Assembly (NCBI RefSeq): GCF_900116135.1
Contig: NZ_FOZX01000001.1
Span: 930,001-994,000 of the forward strand
Direction of reading: 5' to 3'
Source: Saccharopolyspora flava
Lineage (GTDB): Bacteria; Actinomycetota; Actinomycetes; Mycobacteriales; Pseudonocardiaceae
DNA: 64,000 nucleotides
Shown: piece after piece, positions 24,937-33,354 of the stretch
How the letters are laid out: each line of letters begins with the position of its first letter
How positions within the stretch are numbered: the first letter of the stretch is position 1
Program-made: the position numbers and the translations under genes
The notes under the pieces: generated by a model
The model's input: the letters and a program-made list of their open reading frames with translations, nothing else
The model's database searches: none
Told to the model about the DNA's origin: nothing

Positions 24937-27453
24937 GTGGCTACTGTCCCGGCAGAAGTGCAAGGACCCAGCGACGGCGAACTGCTGGAGGAAGTGCGCG
25001 GCGGTTCGTCCCAGGCGTACGCCGAGCTCTACGAGCGCCACGTGGCCGCGGCCTACAACATGGCCCGCCAGGTCGCCAAGTCCGCGGCCGAGGCCGACGA
25101 CCTCGTGTCGGAGGCGTTCGCGAAGGTCCTCGACACGCTGCGCGAGGGCCGCGGCCCGACCACCGCGTTCCGCGCCTACCTGCTCACGGCCCTGCGGCAC
25201 ACCGCCTACGACCGGACGCGCCGCGAGAAGAAGGTGCAGCTGGCCGACGACGTCGCCGAGGTCTCGGGTGCCGACGTCAGCGTGCCGTTCACCGACACCG
25301 CCGTCGCGGGGTTAGAGCGCACGCTCGCCGCGCAGGCCTTCTCCCGGCTCCCGGAGCGCTGGCAGACGGTGCTCTGGCACATCGAGATCGAGGGGCAGAC
25401 GCCCGCCGACGTCGCGCCGCTGCTGGGGCTGACGCCCAACGGCGTGTCCGCGCTGGCCTACCGGGCGCGCGAAGGACTCCGCCAGGCCTACCTCCAGGTC
25501 CACCTGGGACAGCTGGAGGCGGCCGGGTCCGGTGTGGAGCAGTGCCGGGCCGCGGTGGACCGGCTGGGCGCGTGGACCCGCGGCGGACTGTCCAAGCGGG
25601 AGACCGCGCAGGTCGAGACGCACCTGGACACCTGCGACCGGTGCCGGGCGCTGGCCGCCGAACTCGCCGACGTCAACGGTGCGCTGCGCGTCATCATCGC
25701 GCCGCTGGTCCTGGGCGTCACCGCCACCGGCTACCTGGCGGCGGCCTCGTCGGGCACGGCCGCCGGTGCCGTGGTCGCGGGTGGCGCCGCCGGAGGTGCC
25801 GGGGCGGCCGGTGCCGCCGGGGACGCGGCGAGCTCGGGTCCCCGCCAGGCGGTGACCGCGGGTGTGGCCACGGCCGTGCTGGCCGCGGCGATCGCGGTGG
25901 CCATGACCTCGGGGACCGACCAGTCCATCCCGGTCGCCCAAGCCCCCGCCGCGCCACCGCCGCCCGCCGCACCGGCTCCGCCGCCCGCTCCTCCTGCGGC
26001 ACCGGCTCCCGCGCCTCCGGCCGCGCCCGCGCCCGCGCCACCGCCGGCTCCCGCGCCCGCCCCGGCTCCGGCCCCGGCGCCCGCCGCGCCGCCGACCGCG
26101 CTGGCTCCGTCGTTGAACGCCGCCGGGCCGTCGCAGCCGCTGCAGCTGGTCGCCGGGGGTGCTCCGGTGTCGGTGCCGATCCGGGTGACCAACAGCGGCT
26201 CCGGGCCGTCGGTGCCGGTCACCTCGACGATGGCGCTGCCGCCGGGCGTCACCGCGCAGCCGCCGGGCACCGCGTCCGCACCGGCCGCGACCACCCCGCA
26301 GTCCGCTTCGGTCCCGGCGAGCACCTCGCCGGCGTCGGCCTCGCCGAGGTCGCTGCGCACGCAGGCCGCCGGGAGTCCGGCGATCTCCTGCAGCGGGAGT
26401 TCCGGGACCGTCACCTGCACCACCGACCGGGGCCTGAACCCCGGCGAGTCGATGGTGTTCGACTACCTGGTGCAGGCCGACGAGTCCGCGACCGGCGGCG
26501 AGATCACCGTGAACATCAGCGCCGGTGGCCAGATCGACCTGCGGCTCCCGGCCGTGCCGGTGATCGTGCAGCCGCCGCCCGCGCCCGAACCGCCGAAGCC
26601 GCCGAAGCCGGTCGACGACGTCGATCTCCACGCCTGGGCGTGGGACCAGCCGTGGCTGGACGTCAGCCGGATCGCGATCGGCGTGCGCAACACCGGCACC
26701 AGCACCGGTCGCGCGGAGGCCGTGGCCACGCTGCCCGAGGGCGTCGAGGCCGACTTCGTGCCGAACGGCTGCAGCACCTCCGGCAACACCGTGACCTGCG
26801 TCGATGACGATCTGCGCCCGCAGGAGGGCTTCTACCGGGAGCTGTGGGTCTCCCGCGAGCACGACCACCCGGGCTGGCCGTGGTGGCCGACGCAGGACCC
26901 GGACGCGGTGACCGTCGACGGCCGCCGCCAGCACGACGTGTGGGTGCCGATCACCGCGCGGCTCGGCGAGGCGAGCGATCGGCAGGCCGTCCCGCTGCGC
27001 CTGTGGTTCCCGTGGTGGCCGCCGAAGCCCCCGGCTCCGCCGACGACCCCGCCCACGACACCGCCGACCACGAGCACGACGACGACCACGACGACCCGGC
27101 CCGACTGCCCGCCGTGGTGGCCGCCGGGGCACTCCGGCGAGCCGCCGTGGCCGGAACCCGGCAGCGGTCACGGTCACGGCAACGGGCACGGCAACGGGCA
27201 CGACCGGCCGTGGGACCACTGCGGACCGCCGTCGCACGAGCGCCCGCTGCCCCCGCCGCAGCCCTCACCGACGACGCCCCCACCGGCACCCACGACGACG
27301 ACCGAGCCGCCGCCGACGTCCACGACGAGCCCGACGCCCAGCTCGACCCCGAGCTCGACGCCTCCCCCGTCGTCCACGTCGTCGTCGACGCCCCCGCCGA
27401 CCACCACGACCGAGCCGACGACGTCGTCGACCACCACGAGCTCCGGATCCTGA
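24937..27453 (+). CDS. ECF sigma factor fused to zinc-finger anti-sigma and surface domain
   Basis: About 838 residues. Sigma region 2 (YAELYERHVAAAYNMARQ, ADDLVSEAFAKVLDTL) lies at roughly 25-95 and region 4 (LPERWQTVLWHIEIEG, LGLTPNGVSALAYRAREGLR) at 135-185. A zinc-binding anti-sigma motif follows, THLDTCDRC (His229, Cys233, Cys236). Hydrophobic segments lie near 252-270 and 305-324. Next come a Pro/Ala-rich stalk (331-395), a beta-rich domain with DUF11-like repeats (IRVTNSGSGPSVPV, ISCSGSSGTVTCTTD, GVRNTGTSTGRAEAV), a Trp/His/Gly-rich part and a Thr/Ser/Pro-rich tail. GTG at 24937 has GGGAGGAAGG upstream. I infer a self-contained sensor in which surface signals free the sigma head. Confidence 0.88.
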   Translation: MATVPAEVQGPSDGELLEEVRGGSSQAYAELYERHVAAAYNMARQVAKSAAEADDLVSEAFAKVLDTLREGRGPTTAFRAYLLTALRHTAYDRTRREKKVQLADDVAEVSGADVSVPFTDTAVAGLERTLAAQAFSRLPERWQTVLWHIEIEGQTPADVAPLLGLTPNGVSALAYRAREGLRQAYLQVHLGQLEAAGSGVEQCRAAVDRLGAWTRGGLSKRETAQVETHLDTCDRCRALAAELADVNGALRVIIAPLVLGVTATGYLAAASSGTAAGAVVAGGAAGGAGAAGAAGDAASSGPRQAVTAGVATAVLAAAIAVAMTSGTDQSIPVAQAPAAPPPPAAPAPPPAPPAAPAPAPPAAPAPAPPPAPAPAPAPAPAPAAPPTALAPSLNAAGPSQPLQLVAGGAPVSVPIRVTNSGSGPSVPVTSTMALPPGVTAQPPGTASAPAATTPQSASVPASTSPASASPRSLRTQAAGSPAISCSGSSGTVTCTTDRGLNPGESMVFDYLVQADESATGGEITVNISAGGQIDLRLPAVPVIVQPPPAPEPPKPPKPVDDVDLHAWAWDQPWLDVSRIAIGVRNTGTSTGRAEAVATLPEGVEADFVPNGCSTSGNTVTCVDDDLRPQEGFYRELWVSREHDHPGWPWWPTQDPDAVTVDGRRQHDVWVPITARLGEASDRQAVPLRLWFPWWPPKPPAPPTTPPTTPPTTSTTTTTTTRPDCPPWWPPGHSGEPPWPEPGSGHGHGNGHGNGHDRPWDHCGPPSHERPLPPPQPSPTTPPPAPTTTTEPPPTSTTSPTPSSTPSSTPPPSSTSSSTPPPTTTTEPTTSSTTTSSGS

Positions 27454-27470
27454 CCGGTCCGTCCGGTTCT

Positions 27471-27540
27471 GTCGAAAACCCCGGTTTTCACGCGACGAAA
27501 ACCGGGGTTTTCGTCGCGATGAATGCCGGGGTTTTCGGCG
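27471..27540. repeat. Family C nested hairpin element 2
   Basis: Three modules in a row: GAAAACCCCGGTTTTC, a 28-bp near-perfect palindrome with arms CGCGACGAAAACC / GGTTTTCGTCGCG, and ATGAATGCCGGGGTTTTCGG, which resembles the right arm of the 21910 element. It lies 17 bp after the sigma gene stop, before the GtrA gene. Confidence 0.85.
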
Positions 27541-27616
27541 AGCGCGACGGCAGGAGTGACGTGGGCTACTGCGGTCGTGGGGTGATGGGTCGAGACCACT
27601 CCGTAGACTCGGGGAC

Positions 27617-28138
27617 GTGTCCGTTGCAGATTCGGTGCTCACGCGGGTCCCGCAGGCGTACCGAGCGCTCGCTGTGCGGCACCGGGAGCTGCTCAAGTTC
27701 GGTGTCGTCGGGGCGATCACGTTCTTCATCGACACGGGCATCTTCTACGCGCTCAAGCTGACGATCCTCTCGCCGAAGCCGGTGACCTCGAAGGTCATCG
27801 CGGTGCTGGTGGCGACGCTGGTGTCCTACGTGCTCAACCGGGACTGGTCGTTCCGCACGCGCGGCGGTCGCCGCAGGCACCACGAGGCGACGCTGTACTT
27901 CATCATCAGCGGCATCGGGGTGGGCCTGTACTCGGCGCCGCTGTGGGTGTCGCGCTACATGCTGCACCTGCAGACGCCGTTCACCAGCAGGCTCGTCGAG
28001 GAGATCGCCGACTTCACCGCCGGTCAGGTCGTCGGGCTGCTGCTGGGCATGGCGTTCCGCTGGTGGGCGTTCCGCAAGTGGGTGTTCCCCACCGATCACG
28101 AGGACGACGACCAGCGCGAGAACGCCCTGGCGCGCTGA
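27617..28138 (+). CDS. GtrA-family membrane protein
   Basis: 173 residues with four predicted membrane helices: FGVVGAITFFIDTGIFYAL, TSKVIAVLVATLVSYVLNR, LYFIISGIGVGLYSAPLW and FTAGQVVGLLLGMAFRWWAF. The family signature NRDWSFR (Asn-Arg after helix 2) and RWWAFRKWVF at the end are typical. GtrA proteins are thought to move polyprenyl-linked sugars across the membrane. The GTG start lies at 27617. Together with purE/purK it corresponds to Rv3275c-Rv3277 of M. tuberculosis. It ends next to the convergent histidine kinase gene. Confidence 0.9.
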   Translation: MSVADSVLTRVPQAYRALAVRHRELLKFGVVGAITFFIDTGIFYALKLTILSPKPVTSKVIAVLVATLVSYVLNRDWSFRTRGGRRRHHEATLYFIISGIGVGLYSAPLWVSRYMLHLQTPFTSRLVEEIADFTAGQVVGLLLGMAFRWWAFRKWVFPTDHEDDDQRENALAR

Positions 28139-28140
28139 GA

Positions 28141-29415
28141 TCAGCGCGGTGTCGGTTCCGGCTTCCACGGCAGGCCCAGCACGTCGTCGGCGCGGGCCAC
28201 GCGCAGGAACACCTCGAACATCGCCGGTCGCGCCTGGCTGAGCTCCAGCCGCCCGCCGTCGGCCTCCACCAGCGCCCTGGCCAGCGCCAGTCCAACGCCC
28301 GTGGAGCCGTGGCCGGAGAAGCCGCGCTCGAAGACGTGCGGCACCAGCGCGTCCGGCACGCCCGATCCGGCGTCGGAGACCTCGATGACCACGGTGCCGC
28401 CGCCGTGCCGGGCGGTGAGCGTGACCGGTCCTTCGCCGTGCCGCAGGGCGTTGTCCAGCAGCACCCCGATCGCTTCCCGCAGCCGGGCGGGGGTGGCGCG
28501 GGCCAGCAGCTCGTCGGCGACCTTGAACCGCAGGGCCCGGCCCTGGGCGCGCAGCGGTTCCCGCCACTCGTCGGCGACCTGGGTGAGCAGGCTGGTGACG
28601 TCGAGGGGTTCGGCGTCGCGGGCGCGCGCGGCGGTCGCGGCGGCCAGCAGGTCGTCGAGGACCGCGGAGAGCCGTTCGGCCTGCTCCAGCGCGGCCCGCG
28701 CCTCCTCGGCGACGTCGGCGTCCTCGACGGCGGCCAGCGCCTCCAGCCGCAGGTGCAGGGCGGTCAGGCGGCTGCGGAGCTGGTGCGAGACGTCGCCGAC
28801 GAGTTCGCGTTCCCGCTGGACGAGCTGCGACAGCGCCGCGCCGGAGGCGTCCAGCGCGTCGGCGACCCGGTCCAGCTCGGGCACCTCGTGCCGCTGCGGG
28901 TCCGGGCGGAAGTCGCCTGCGCCGAGCCGGGCGGCGCGGGAGGCGACGTGGCGCAGCGGGTCGGCGAGCCGCCGCGCCGTCACCGAGGCGACGATCATGC
29001 CGGTGCCCGCCGACAGGACCACCAGCATCAGCACCAGGCCCGCGACCTGGAGCTGCTGGGCGCGCACCGGGGTGCTGGGGGCGGCGATGGTGACCGTGCC
29101 GCTCTGCACCATCGGCACCATCTGGACCAGCGGGTCCTCGCCCGGGTCGGGGCCGTAGACGTAGTCGTGGGCCTGGGTGCGCACGACGAGCCGGGCGCCG
29201 CGCGGGACGGCCAGCCGCACCGCGTTGAGGTCGATCGGGTGCTGGTTGGCGACCTGCTCGTCGAGCAGCGTGGCGATCTGCTGGGCGCGGGTCGACAGGT
29301 CCGCGCCGGTGAGGTCCTGGACGAGCTTGAGGGCGGTGAAGCCCAGCGGGAGCCCCAGCACGACGGTGGTGACGGCCACCGCGAGCAGCGTGGCCTGCAG
29401 AATCCGGCGGCGCAT
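28141..29415 (-). CDS. Sensor histidine kinase
   Basis: 424 residues. Membrane helices lie at about 5-28 and 122-145, flanking an extracytoplasmic sensor loop of about 90 residues. A HAMP-like segment follows, then the H box LVGDVSHQLRSRLTALHLRLEAL (phospho-His in SHQLRS), the N box REAIGVLLDNALRHGEG, G1 VIEVSDAGSGVP and G2 STGVGLALARALVEADGG. It is the second gene of an operon, 6 bp after its response regulator. The signal is unknown. The loop has no recognisable ligand domain. Confidence 0.93.
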   Translation of the reverse strand: MRRRILQATLLAVAVTTVVLGLPLGFTALKLVQDLTGADLSTRAQQIATLLDEQVANQHPIDLNAVRLAVPRGARLVVRTQAHDYVYGPDPGEDPLVQMVPMVQSGTVTIAAPSTPVRAQQLQVAGLVLMLVVLSAGTGMIVASVTARRLADPLRHVASRAARLGAGDFRPDPQRHEVPELDRVADALDASGAALSQLVQRERELVGDVSHQLRSRLTALHLRLEALAAVEDADVAEEARAALEQAERLSAVLDDLLAAATAARARDAEPLDVTSLLTQVADEWREPLRAQGRALRFKVADELLARATPARLREAIGVLLDNALRHGEGPVTLTARHGGGTVVIEVSDAGSGVPDALVPHVFERGFSGHGSTGVGLALARALVEADGGRLELSQARPAMFEVFLRVARADDVLGLPWKPEPTPR

Positions 29416-29421
29416 CCGCGA

Positions 29422-30096
29422 CTAGTCCGAGTTGAAGCGGAACCCGACGCCGCGCACGGTGGCGATGCGGGTCTCGTCGAGACGGCCGTTGGTGTCGCTG
29501 AGCTTCCTGCGCAGCCACGAGATGTGCATGTCGAGGGTCTTGCTGCCCTTGCGGTCGGACTCCGGCCAGACCTCCTCGAGGATCTCCTCGCGGGTCACGA
29601 CCTGCCCGGCGTGCTGCATGAGCACCCGCAGCAGCTCGTACTCCTTGTTCGCCAGCTGCACCTCGTGCTCGTCGACGAGGACGCGCCGCGCGGTGAGGTC
29701 CAGGCGCACGCCGGAGTGCTCGAGGGTTTCCGGCGCGCCGCGGCGCAGCAGCGCCCGGATGCGGGCCATGAGCTCGGCGAGCCGGAACGGCTTGGCGACG
29801 TAGTCGTCGGCGCCGGCGTCGAGTCCCACCACGAAGTCGACCTCGTCGGTGCGCGCGGTGAGCATCAGCACCGGCAGCCCGCGGCCTTGCGCGCGCAGCC
29901 TGCGGCACACCTCCAGCCCGTCCATCTCCGGCAGGCCGAGATCGAGAACCAGCAGGTCAACGCCACCTTCGGCGGCGGTGCGCAGCGTCGAGGGACCGTC
30001 CTCGATGACCTTCACCGTGTAGCCCTCGCGCTGCAGCGCCCGGGACAGCGGCACAGCGATGGCCGGATCGTCTTCTGCCAGCAACACCACGCTCAC
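29422..30096 (-). CDS. OmpR-family response regulator
   Basis: 224 residues. The receiver domain starts VVLLAEDDPAIAVPLSRAL, has the phospho-acceptor LLVLDLGLPEMDGLEV (Asp near 52) and the switch region VLMLTARTDEVDFVVGLDAGADDYVAKPF. The C-terminal winged helix has LLRVLMQHAGQVVTREEILEEVW and KTLDMHISWLRRKL, ending ATVRGVGFRFN. It is cotranscribed with the kinase at 28141. The GTG start at 30096 has a weak GGGGC ribosome site. It lies divergent from the HisN-type gene. Confidence 0.94.
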   Translation of the reverse strand: MSVVLLAEDDPAIAVPLSRALQREGYTVKVIEDGPSTLRTAAEGGVDLLVLDLGLPEMDGLEVCRRLRAQGRGLPVLMLTARTDEVDFVVGLDAGADDYVAKPFRLAELMARIRALLRRGAPETLEHSGVRLDLTARRVLVDEHEVQLANKEYELLRVLMQHAGQVVTREEILEEVWPESDRKGSKTLDMHISWLRRKLSDTNGRLDETRIATVRGVGFRFNSD

Positions 30097-30219
30097 GTGC
30101 CCCAGACTAGTTGGCCCGCGCGATCTCGTCCGCCGCGTGGGCCGTTGGGCGCGCTCACGACCGGTGCTGCTACCGCCCTGGGCGGGGTCGCCGGGCGCGA
30201 GGCGTTAGGGTTCCGGGTC

Positions 30220-30993
30220 GTGACCAGCGATCTCGACCTCGCCCTGCAGCTGGCCGACGTGGCCGATGCGATCACCACGGCCCGGTTCCGCGCCCGCGAT
30301 CTCGGCGTCGACCGCAAACCCGACCGCACGCCGGTGACCGACGCCGACCTGGCGGTGGAGGACGCGGTGCGCGAGGTGCTGGCCGAGCAGCGGCCCGGCG
30401 ACGTCGTCGCCGGTGAGGAGCGCGGTGGCACGGCCGGGGACGGTCGCGCGTGGGTGCTCGACCCGATCGACGGCACGAAGAACTTCCTGCGCGGTGTCCC
30501 GGCGTGGGCGACGTTGATCGCGCTGGTCGACGAGCAGCGCCCGGTGGTCGGGGTGATCAGCGCTCCGGCGCTCGGCAAGCGCTGGTGGGCGGCCTCCGGT
30601 GCGGGCGCGTGGTCCCGGACCGGGCGGGGCGAGCCGGAGCGGATCTCGGTGTCGGGGGTGCGCGACACCGCCGACGCCTACGTCTCGACCACGCACCTGG
30701 GCACGTGGGTGGAGCACCACTCGCGGGAGTCCTACCTGCGGTTGGTCGACGCGTGCTGGGAGAACCGGGCGTTCGGCGACTTCTGGCAGCACTGCCTGGT
30801 CGCCGAGGGCGCGATCGACATCGCCGCCGAGCCGATCGTGAACCCGTGGGACGTGGCCGCCGCGCAGGTCCTGGTCGAGGAGGCCGGCGGCAGGTTCACC
30901 GACCTCTCCGGCGAGGCCCGCTACGACGGCGGCAACGCCCTGTCGACCAACGGGCACCTGCACGACGAGGCGCTGCGCCTGCTGCAGCGCTGA
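30220..30993 (+). CDS. hisN: Histidinol-phosphatase/inositol-monophosphatase family
   Basis: 257 residues. The metal-binding motifs of the IMPase fold are intact: VVAGEERGG (Glu), WVLDPIDGTKNFLRGVP (Asp-Pro-Ile-Asp-Gly-Thr) and NPWDVAAAQVLVEEAGG near the C-terminus. The DGTKNFLRGVPAWATLIAL block fits the actinobacterial HisN subfamily, which hydrolyses L-histidinol phosphate. Inositol phosphatase activity cannot be ruled out. The GTG start at 30220 has only a weak AGGGTT site. It is monocistronic. Confidence 0.85.
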   Translation: MTSDLDLALQLADVADAITTARFRARDLGVDRKPDRTPVTDADLAVEDAVREVLAEQRPGDVVAGEERGGTAGDGRAWVLDPIDGTKNFLRGVPAWATLIALVDEQRPVVGVISAPALGKRWWAASGAGAWSRTGRGEPERISVSGVRDTADAYVSTTHLGTWVEHHSRESYLRLVDACWENRAFGDFWQHCLVAEGAIDIAAEPIVNPWDVAAAQVLVEEAGGRFTDLSGEARYDGGNALSTNGHLHDEALRLLQR

Positions 30994-31008
30994 GCCCCCG
31001 CCGTTCGG

Positions 31009-32883
31009 CTATTCGGCCTGCCTGGTCAGGAGTTTGGTGTAGCCGACACCCGCGGTGAGCAGGATGAGGCCCGCGCAGAGGAAGGCGATGACGCGGGCGA
31101 AGCCGTCGAGGGTGCCGAGGTCGAACAGCAGCAGCTTCGCCAGCGACACGGCCGTGAGCACCAGGCCGCCGATGCGCAGGTGCCGGACGCGCACCCCGCG
31201 CAGCAGCAGGGCGATCGCGAACACCACCCAGCACAGGGTGATCAGGATGTGCCCGGTCAGGAACGCGCCGCGCGAGTCGCTGACCAGCAGGCAGGCGGCC
31301 ATGGTGGCGCCGGCGGTGCCGTAGAGCAGCGCGATCGCGGCCGACGCCCACAGCGGCAACGACTTCGGGAGGCTGCCGATCGCGCCGAGCCGCACCCCGG
31401 CGGTGGGCAGCGCGACCGCGACGGCGGTGATGAGCAGGCCCGCGACCAGCCCCGCCACCCCGGCGGGCTCGTCGAAGGTGAGCAGCGCGGAGATCGGCAG
31501 CTCGTTGCCCAGGGTCATGAAGAACCCGAACACCGCGTAGCAGGCGGCGCCGAGCAGGATCCCGCGGCGCCGCAGCAGGTGTCCGGCGGCGGTCAGCAGC
31601 AGCGCCTCGCAGAGCAGGCCGGTCGCCCAGCTGGACACGTCCAGCGCGGTGATGGTGGCCTGGCCGGTGGCGATCGCGGCCATCGCGCCGGCGGCCGCGA
31701 GGAAGCGGCTCGGCAGCCAGTCGGCGAACGCGGGCAGGTAGCGGCCGACGGCCCAGATCGCGGCCAGCAGCAGCGCCATCCCGGCACCGGTCGCGGTCGC
31801 CTCGGCGCGCTCCAGCAGCATCGGCCCGGCCAGGAAGGCCGGGGTGGGTGCGGCGACGAGCAGGCCGATCGCGGTGCGCTCGGCGGCGGGCCGGAACCCG
31901 GCGGTGATGGCGGCGACGACCACGCCGATCACGGCCGCGGCGAGGATCGCGGGCACCAGCACCGGGTTCGGGGCGAACAGGCCCCAGACGGCTCCGGTGA
32001 ACGCGGCCAGCACGGTCGGGACACCGGCGGCGAGCGCGAGCCCGCCCCAGCCGCGCCGCACCTGCACCGGGGCCGCGGCGACCTGCAGCAGCACCACGAA
32101 GCCGATCAGCAGCGCGTCGGAGCGACCGGTGATCATCGGCGCGCAGATCGCCGAGGCGAGCACGACGCCGACGGCCAGCGGCTGCGCCTGCCAGCGGTCG
32201 GCGAGCACCAGGCCGCCGACGGCGACGAGCAGCCCGGCGCCGAGACCGGCCGGGACGGGCAGGAAGTCGTAGAGCGCGGTCGCGGCGACGACGTCGAGGA
32301 ACAGCGCGGCGAAACCCGTGGTGGCCAGCGCGATCGAGGCCACCCGCTGCTCGGCGGCCGTCCGGTGCACCCACCAGCCCGCCGCGATCAGCAGCCCTGC
32401 CAGCACGGCTCCTCCGGCGACCCGCGCGCCCGGCCCGACCCAGTCCTGCTGGACGGCCAGGACCAGCAGGAACACCACGCCGAGCAGCGTCACCCCGCCA
32501 CCGACCCAGGCCAGCACCCGGCTCGGCTCGAGATCGGCCCGCAACCACCGCCGAGGCTCGGCCACGACCCGAGACGGGTACGACGGCACGGCGGCCTGCT
32601 GCGAGGACGCAGCCTGCTGAGCACCGGAGGCTCCCAGAACCGAACCGCCCTGCCCAACCGAACCGGCCTGCTCGGCCGAGCCGCTCGACCCGGCCGAGGC
32701 GGCGTGCCCCGCCGAGCCGGTCCGTTCAGCCGTGCCGGGCTCCCCCGACGGAGCCGCCACCTGCTGAGGCCGGTTCACGGCCTCGCTCTGCAACACGCTG
32801 CCCAGGTACGACAGCCGCTGCCCGATCGCCGCCAACTCACCGGCGACCAACTGAAGAGCGTCCCCCTGCTGCGGATGCGACAT
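31009..32883 (-). CDS. DUF2339 polytopic membrane protein
   Basis: About 624 residues. A Ser/Gly/Ala/Gln-rich cytoplasmic N-terminus of about 110 residues is followed by many evenly spaced hydrophobic helices, starting VLAWVGGGVTLLGVVFLLVLAVQQDW. That WVGGGVTLLGVVFLL segment plus repeated Leu/Ala/Gly-rich helix pairs fits the DUF2339 family, whose function is unknown. ATG at 32883 follows GTGGAGC. It begins 58 bp downstream of the family C element 3. It has no operon partner; the convergent HisN gene ends 15 bp away. Confidence 0.85.
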   Translation of the reverse strand: MSHPQQGDALQLVAGELAAIGQRLSYLGSVLQSEAVNRPQQVAAPSGEPGTAERTGSAGHAASAGSSGSAEQAGSVGQGGSVLGASGAQQAASSQQAAVPSYPSRVVAEPRRWLRADLEPSRVLAWVGGGVTLLGVVFLLVLAVQQDWVGPGARVAGGAVLAGLLIAAGWWVHRTAAEQRVASIALATTGFAALFLDVVAATALYDFLPVPAGLGAGLLVAVGGLVLADRWQAQPLAVGVVLASAICAPMITGRSDALLIGFVVLLQVAAAPVQVRRGWGGLALAAGVPTVLAAFTGAVWGLFAPNPVLVPAILAAAVIGVVVAAITAGFRPAAERTAIGLLVAAPTPAFLAGPMLLERAEATATGAGMALLLAAIWAVGRYLPAFADWLPSRFLAAAGAMAAIATGQATITALDVSSWATGLLCEALLLTAAGHLLRRRGILLGAACYAVFGFFMTLGNELPISALLTFDEPAGVAGLVAGLLITAVAVALPTAGVRLGAIGSLPKSLPLWASAAIALLYGTAGATMAACLLVSDSRGAFLTGHILITLCWVVFAIALLLRGVRVRHLRIGGLVLTAVSLAKLLLFDLGTLDGFARVIAFLCAGLILLTAGVGYTKLLTRQAE

Positions 32884-32940
32884 GCGGACATGCTCCACGC
32901 CCCTCACCCGAAAGGCATCGGTAGCACTACTCAGATCCAC

Positions 32941-33046
32941 CCCGCGGTCAAAACCTGCGGTATTCGTCGGGTCGAATACCGCAGTTTTTGACCGGTCGAA
33001 TACCGCGGTTTTTGACCCGACGAAACCTGCGGTTTTTGACCGCGGG
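32941..33046. repeat. Family C nested hairpin element 3
   Basis: Outer inverted arms of about 33 bp run from CCCGCGGTCAAAACC at 32941 to GGTTTTTGACCGCGGG ending at 33046, with a few mismatches. Inside are two direct copies of GGTCGAATACCGC-GTTTTTGACC. It lies between the immunity-like gene and the DUF2339 gene, both on the minus strand. The modules are A/T-core variants of those in elements 1 and 2. Confidence 0.88.
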
Positions 33047-33051
33047 ACGGG

Positions 33052-33354
33052 TTATTTGGGGAGGGGGGTGCCTTGGGGTGGGGTGGTGGTGACGTCGACG
33101 GGGCCGACGACGCCTCGGAGGGCTTGGGTCCAGGTGAGCCTGCCGAAGAGGTAGAAGCAGGCGACCTGCTCGTTGCTGAAGCTCGCCCAGTCGTAGCGGT
33201 TGCCCTGCTCGCGCCAGAAGACCTCCCAGGCCGGGCCCGCGTCGGTCTCCACCCGGATCAGGCACCACGAGTCGTCGGCCTCGGCGCCGACGGAGACGAG
33301 CTCTTCCGGGACGCCCATCGCGATCAGCCAGCCGAGTACCGATTCGCTGTTCAC
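33052..33354 (-). CDS. Candidate immunity protein for the TNT toxin
   Basis: A 100-residue acidic protein with many aromatics (VLGWLIAMGVPEELVSVGAEADD, WEVFWREQGNRYDWASFSNEQVACF). The GTG at 33354 overlaps the toxin stop by four bases, so toxin and partner are translationally coupled. That arrangement, small size and acidity are typical of immunity proteins. The known inhibitor of mycobacterial TNT is IFT; I cannot align this protein to it with confidence. I do not recognise a Pfam domain. Confidence 0.65.
   Translation of the reverse strand: MNSESVLGWLIAMGVPEELVSVGAEADDSWCLIRVETDAGPAWEVFWREQGNRYDWASFSNEQVACFYLFGRLTWTQALRGVVGPVDVTTTPPQGTPLPK

Noticed and set aside
25312-27237. Long minus-strand frame opposite the ECF fusion gene
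   Set aside because: Its composition mirrors the Pro/Ala-rich coding strand; no domain is visible.
27943-30993. A plus-strand frame of over 1000 codons
   Set aside because: It runs antisense across the kinase and regulator genes and only its end is the real HisN-type gene; a product of high GC content.
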